Shown one piece after another: positions 59,868-64,000 of a stretch of DNA of 64,000 nt (positions are counted from its first letter, which is position 1; each line of letters starts with the position of its first letter). The stretch covers positions 932,325 to 996,324 of the forward strand of contig NZ_JAACJS010000015.1 in NCBI RefSeq assembly GCF_009939005.1. The letters run 5' to 3'. The notes below the pieces were generated by a model. That model was given only the letters and a program-made list of their open reading frames with translations, was not told the origin of the DNA and did not search any database. Position numbers and translations under genes: made by a program. Source of the stretch: Sediminibacterium roseum (GTDB lineage Bacteria; Bacteroidota; Bacteroidia; Chitinophagales; Chitinophagaceae).

Positions 59868-62150
59868 ATGCTTAAAGAAAAGGAGTTGGACTTGTTACTC
59901 AACCAATGTGAGGGGTATCTGGCCCAAAAAGACTTTAAATCCATTGCGAGATTCCTGACGATAGAAAAACTTGAGAAATATGCAAGTGATAGGCTGTATT
60001 TTTTAGCGGGCTTGGCGGAGCATGACTCAAGAAATTTCAAGCAGGCACTCGATTTTTTTTCACAAGCTATTAAGCTCAATTCTGGCAACTACTCGTATTA
60101 TCTGTACCGTGCGCGGGAACTGAACACTTTCCATTTTTATGATGCCGCGTTAGAATGTCTGGAGTACGCCTTGCAGTTAATGCCTTCCAATAAGTCTCCG
60201 ATTCTGTATCAATTAATGCGTGCCTATCACGGAAAGGAGGAGTTCCAAAAAGTCACAGAGATTGCAACCAAGATTGTAGAGGAAGGTAAGGCAGATGTTG
60301 AGACTTTTAAGTTTTTAGGCACAGCTTACTACAATCTTAATAAAAGCGAGAAAGCACTGGAGGCCTTTGAAGAAGCACTTTCCCTCGCGCCAACGGAGGC
60401 TGAGATACACGGCTCTATCGGAACCATTTACTTTAATGATAACCAGCTTGACAAGGCACTGGAGTACTTCGAATTTGCCTCAAAGCTGAATCACACTCCC
60501 TCAGTTGTAAACAGAGCGGCATTGTATGCCCAAAGAAAGGATTTTGACAAAGCCCTCGCTGGCGTGTTAGAAAGGCTGAAAGAGCTGAAAGATTATCATC
60601 TTTATATTTCTGCAGCAAGTATTTATGAACTTGCAGGAAAATATTCGGAGGCTCTAGCGCACTTTCAAATGGGTTTTCAGGCTATGATGTTTAACCCTTA
60701 CCTGCATAGCTATACTGAAACGATGAAGGTTGTACATACTTTATGGGGTGCATTTGTGCGTTACGACTGTCCCTTGGCAAGCATTACCTTGATCAATCAA
60801 TATCCAATTTTGAGTACTCATTCTCACTACGTGAAAGACGTCGCGGACATTTATGGAAAATGCCAAAAATGGATAACCTTCCTGGACTTTCTATCGCATT
60901 CGAAATGGGTGTACAAAGCAACTTCTGTTGTTTCCGTGTTAAACGCAATCTCATCTTACTATTTGGGACTGCCCACGCGCACTGCAGTTTTTTATACAGA
61001 ATTCAGAGTAGACGGTGGCCTTTCCATTTTTGACATGTATTACTATATAAGGTCTTGCATTAACCTGACCTACCCGGTGGATGATCATTTTCAATCAGTT
61101 TTCGAACCCCTCGGAACTACGCATGTTGAAGATCCTGTGACTTGCTATTATATCGGACAGGTTATGATGCTTGGTGGATTATTTTCTTTGGCTGAAACCT
61201 ACTATTTACGCGCCCAAAAGTTTCTTCCTGCCAAATATGGACTTATAGGTGTTTACAAAGCACAAAAGAAATGGGATCAACTAAAACAAACAGCTCACGA
61301 AATCGTCGAGATCGAAAAAATGGAGAAGGTTTACAAATTCCTTCCCGAGCAAAAACCAGTTACCATAACTAAGAACATTACACAAGAGGAGTTTGAATTC
61401 GAAATTAAAAACAGACTCTATTATTTTGAACTGCTAGAAGAAATTAACGAAGTGAGACACTTCAACAATCCCGATGCTGTATACCGCCATCTAGAATTCT
61501 ATAACATGATTGAGTCTGATAAGGAAATGGAGGAAATCATGTATCTGGTTAATACTAGACATGAAATAAAATTGCTTGAAAACAAACTTATTTCGAACTA
61601 TATAAGTTCTGTTGAAAACGACAAATTAGAGGAGCTGGATAATGCAATCGAAAATAATTCTAAGGCGCGACCCTTACGTGTTGAAATTGAGAACCATCAT
61701 AAAAGAACGGAAGGCAGAACTTCAGTAGAAAAACAGCTTGCAACGGGAATGTATGCAAGTGATAAGAAACTTGACGTGTATATTATTCTCATTCGGTATT
61801 TTCTAAAAAAGGGCATGCTTTCCCCAAGGGCTGCCGTGATATTGCACTTTTATGGTCAAAAACTTTCAGCAAGACAAAAAGATACTGAAACTATAAAGAA
61901 ATTTGAAGGTGCGATGAAATTTGGAGAAGTCTTATTGTCGCTTTCCGGGACAATTACCTTATCACTGGAATTGATTTCGAAAATGTTGCTCTATCATGTG
62001 AAAATCCCCCTCCACCAAAGCGCATTTGATGAATATCAGGAATACCACGAATTCAAAAACAAATTCAGAAGTGAGTACCTTGTGTGGTACAGGCAGCACT
62101 ATTGCACAAAAAAATTAGAAGCCGAATTAACTGATATAGTTCCGAAATAA
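59868..62150 (+). CDS. TPR-repeat protein (760 residues), unknown function
   Basis: The N-terminal half contains several tetratricopeptide repeats: YFLAGLAEHDSRNFKQALDFFSQAIKLN, then FLGTAYYNLNKSEKALEAFEEALSLAPTEAE and IHGSIGTIYFNDNQLDKALEYFEFASKLN. The C-terminal half is helical and charged, and has no family I recognise. There is no signal peptide, so it is cytosolic. TPR proteins mediate protein contacts. It is oriented opposite to both neighbours, stands alone and is AT-richer than the sigma and FecR genes beside it. Confidence 0.8.
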   Translation: MLKEKELDLLLNQCEGYLAQKDFKSIARFLTIEKLEKYASDRLYFLAGLAEHDSRNFKQALDFFSQAIKLNSGNYSYYLYRARELNTFHFYDAALECLEYALQLMPSNKSPILYQLMRAYHGKEEFQKVTEIATKIVEEGKADVETFKFLGTAYYNLNKSEKALEAFEEALSLAPTEAEIHGSIGTIYFNDNQLDKALEYFEFASKLNHTPSVVNRAALYAQRKDFDKALAGVLERLKELKDYHLYISAASIYELAGKYSEALAHFQMGFQAMMFNPYLHSYTETMKVVHTLWGAFVRYDCPLASITLINQYPILSTHSHYVKDVADIYGKCQKWITFLDFLSHSKWVYKATSVVSVLNAISSYYLGLPTRTAVFYTEFRVDGGLSIFDMYYYIRSCINLTYPVDDHFQSVFEPLGTTHVEDPVTCYYIGQVMMLGGLFSLAETYYLRAQKFLPAKYGLIGVYKAQKKWDQLKQTAHEIVEIEKMEKVYKFLPEQKPVTITKNITQEEFEFEIKNRLYYFELLEEINEVRHFNNPDAVYRHLEFYNMIESDKEMEEIMYLVNTRHEIKLLENKLISNYISSVENDKLEELDNAIENNSKARPLRVEIENHHKRTEGRTSVEKQLATGMYASDKKLDVYIILIRYFLKKGMLSPRAAVILHFYGQKLSARQKDTETIKKFEGAMKFGEVLLSLSGTITLSLELISKMLLYHVKIPLHQSAFDEYQEYHEFKNKFRSEYLVWYRQHYCTKKLEAELTDIVPK

Positions 62151-62226
62151 AAAACGCTAAATCCAAGTCCAGAATTACAACGGACGCGCCGCGATAAATC
62201 TCTTGTAGAATCACATACAGTAGAAT

Positions 62227-63327
62227 TTACAAAAAGCTCTTTAGCATGGTTTGCAGACTCCCCGCCGAATACCCCACCGACTTCGCCACAACAGTTCCGG
62301 ATGGATCGATCAAGAGAAAAGTGGGATAAGCCTGCACTCCGTAATTTAATATCACCGGCCCTGCCGTACCCTTTCCGTCCCACAGGTTAAGCCAGCTGGG
62401 TTGATCCCTTTGCAAGCCTTTCAACCAGCCCTGTTTTTCATCCGGGGAAAAGCTGACAACTGCCAACCGATCCTTATACTTAGTACTGATCTCTTTCAGT
62501 TCTTTTACCGAAGCCACACAGGGCGCGCAATAATCTTTCGTAAAATCCAGCAGCACATATTTGCCATTTGCTTCCGGGAACGGGTGTATGTTTCCATCTT
62601 TGTCCTGCGCACTGAATGCAAATGCCTTGTCTCCTTTTGCCACAATCTTTTCAATACCCAGGTAATTTTTCAGCTTGACACCATATGCACTTTGTTTGAG
62701 CGTTTCGGAAAGTTGCAGGAACAACGCTGCAACTTCTGCTTTCTCATAAGACGACCGCACGAGGAAAAGCTCCAACACGGCAGGATAACTCTGCAGGTTA
62801 CTTTCAACAAATTCTTTCTTGGTAACGATCTCCATCGAATCGATCACCGCCATTTCCCGCACCAGCCGTTTCAGTTCCGCTTTCTTGTCTGCGTTGGTCA
62901 TAATAGTCTTTGCATATGCAAACAAACTATCGCGCAACGTCCGGTTGTCTGCAAGTTCAGTATTGAGTTTGGAAAAAACATCCTGTACCGCCGATCCCTG
63001 CACCTTCACATGAAACGGAAAATCCTTCGTCGCAGCCTGGATCGTTACTTCCTCTGCATCGATCATAAAATTGCACCAGTAGGTTTCGCTGCCGGTATAC
63101 AGCGTGAGGAACAACAACCGCGGCGCGTTCTCCATTTGCCCTTGCAGCGTTCCCTTGCCGCCCACCAACACACCTTTGTTGATCTCTGTTGTGGTCTCGA
63201 AATCTTTCAGGAACACCTCGCATTTTTCAGGCAGACCTTTTACATCGATATTGATTTTGTACCCGGTGGTTTGTGCGTGCAGTACGGATGAAACCAGGAC
63301 TGTAAACAGTAGTAATATTTGTTTCAT
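62227..63327 (-). CDS. TlpA-like periplasmic thiol-disulfide protein with N-terminal DUF4369 domain
   Basis: The 366-residue protein has a signal peptide ending near HAQ at residue 19. A DUF4369-like domain follows (YKINIDVKGLPEKCEVFLKDFETTTEINKGVLVGGKGTLQG). The redoxin domain in the second half has CAPC near residue 268 (DFTKDYCAPCVASVKELKEI), the active pair of a TlpA-type thiol protein. Such proteins reduce or oxidise periplasmic thiols. It is close to the esterase-like gene (6 bases) and may be co-transcribed with it. No SusC is adjacent. Confidence 0.88.
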   Translation of the reverse strand: MKQILLLFTVLVSSVLHAQTTGYKINIDVKGLPEKCEVFLKDFETTTEINKGVLVGGKGTLQGQMENAPRLLFLTLYTGSETYWCNFMIDAEEVTIQAATKDFPFHVKVQGSAVQDVFSKLNTELADNRTLRDSLFAYAKTIMTNADKKAELKRLVREMAVIDSMEIVTKKEFVESNLQSYPAVLELFLVRSSYEKAEVAALFLQLSETLKQSAYGVKLKNYLGIEKIVAKGDKAFAFSAQDKDGNIHPFPEANGKYVLLDFTKDYCAPCVASVKELKEISTKYKDRLAVVSFSPDEKQGWLKGLQRDQPSWLNLWDGKGTAGPVILNYGVQAYPTFLLIDPSGTVVAKSVGYSAGSLQTMLKSFL

Positions 63328-63333
63328 AGTGGT

Positions 63334-64000
63334 TTATTTAAACAGCCCGTCAGTGGCCGTTGTGTTTCGTAAAAAAAGGATCATGTCGTACATACGCGGT
63401 AAGCAAATCGGGTAGAACTCGTTATAGGTTGCGCTTTCTTTCCTGTAACCTTGTATGCGTAATTTTCTGGGTTCCGCAAACGCCGCGCTGTCAGCCTTCG
63501 TTATTTTGGTCAGGTCTAGCACAAAGGATTTGCTCTTGTTTTGAGCCAGCAACTGGTTCCACGAACTGTCTTTCGTTTCACGAAAAGCAGTTGTATGCAA
63601 CGTATCATCAAACACATGATCGCCGTTGATAAAACGATTGGTGATATAGGAGTAATGACCATTCGCACTGCTTAGGCCGATTGCGAAATAATCCTTTGGG
63701 AAATATTTGTACACGGTGGCTCCCATCAGCCCCAGTTCATCCTGCAGCCACGCATATTTGGCAATATGTCCGCTGTGCGCCCAAACAATAATTTTTTGAT
63801 TGGGATCCTTCGCATAATAACTGATCCGCTCTCCCATGATCTCATCCCGCGACACGGCTTCCTTGCGCGAAAAACGGTAGTAGAAGATGTAAGCGGTCTT
63901 TGCATGAAACAGCAGTTCTTCAAACTTCGCATCACGCTTTTTCTGGTTTTGGTACAGGCTGTCAATCCGGTTGAGCAAAGTATAAGTAGCCAATCCATAT
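63334..64000 (-). CDS. Erythromycin-esterase-like protein, 5' end outside the window
   Basis: The reading frame continues past 64000 (the in-frame residues before ATYTLLNRIDSL read YGL), so the start lies beyond the window. The visible 220 residues resemble the erythromycin esterase (Ere)-like superfamily: IIVWAHSGHIAKYA contains the typical WAHNxH-like motif, here with Ser in place of Asn, and YAIGLSSANG follows. Many chromosomal members are not resistance enzymes. It lies six bases before the TlpA-like gene. A role in macrolide resistance cannot be claimed. Confidence 0.75.
   Translation of the reverse strand, partial: YGLATYTLLNRIDSLYQNQKKRDAKFEELLFHAKTAYIFYYRFSRKEAVSRDEIMGERISYYAKDPNQKIIVWAHSGHIAKYAWLQDELGLMGATVYKYFPKDYFAIGLSSANGHYSYITNRFINGDHVFDDTLHTTAFRETKDSSWNQLLAQNKSKSFVLDLTKITKADSAAFAEPRKLRIQGYRKESATYNEFYPICLPRMYDMILFLRNTTATDGLFK

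Noticed and set aside
1..64000. CRISPR arrays, rRNA genes and insertion-sequence transposases
   Set aside because: I looked for regularly spaced repeats, rRNA signatures and transposase motifs and saw none.

Overview
The window looks like a chromosome segment of a Bacteroidota organism, most likely of the Chitinophagaceae/Sphingobacteriia type. Evidence: SusC/SusD with FecR and an ECF sigma factor, a type IX secretion (T9SS) C-terminal sorting domain, a PorV-like protein, RteC, a TraE-TraN conjugation operon of the Bacteroides type, and promoter boxes of the form TAnnTTTG. This assignment rests on gene families, not on a 16S gene.

Layout. (1) 1-6.7 kb, core: TPM protein, LemA, an outer-membrane beta-barrel receptor, pgk and gap, ending in a tRNA-Glu(TTC). 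(2) 6.7-19.8 kb, a mobile element: a large serine recombinase whose last codons are read antisense out of the tRNA, then a leftward operon with traE, traF, a traG-traI fusion, traJ, traK, traM, traN and unnamed genes. No relaxase, coupling protein or TraO-Q is visible in it. (3) 19.9-24.2 kb: serine hydrolase, winged-helix membrane regulator, metallophosphoesterase and a ComEC-like metallo-hydrolase. (4) 24.2-31.3 kb: a tight five-gene operon (TraO-like barrel, 1408-residue T9SS adhesin, lipoprotein, PorV-like protein, Crp/Fnr regulator) behind a perfect inverted repeat. (5) 31.5-34.2 kb: an AbiE toxin-antitoxin pair in an unusual convergent arrangement, beside a series of perfect palindromes and a small zinc-ribbon gene.

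(6) 34.2-41.4 kb: Ser/Thr kinase, Crp/Fnr regulator, a four-gene sensor module (small protein with a CPPACPP tail, multi-pass membrane protein, histidine kinase, LuxR-type regulator), small genes, an HTH protein and an RteC-family gene behind a series of hairpins. (7) 41.4-47.9 kb: a GH3 glycosidase operon with two LytTR regulators and an L-threonine dehydrogenase-like enzyme, followed by a decayed GH3 copy. (8) 48-59.5 kb: an AT-richer block with an S9 peptidase, a thioredoxin-family protein and SusD/SusC, controlled by FecR and an ECF sigma factor; probably peptide capture and breakdown. (9) 59.9-64 kb: a TPR protein, a TlpA-like thiol protein and a partial erythromycin-esterase-like gene cut by the window end.

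The most unusual points are the relaxase-less transfer operon with its TraG-TraI fusion and internal attenuator, the TraO-adhesin-PorV operon with its dyad, the convergent AbiE pair with the palindrome series, the CPPACPP sensor module, and the hairpin series upstream of rteC.
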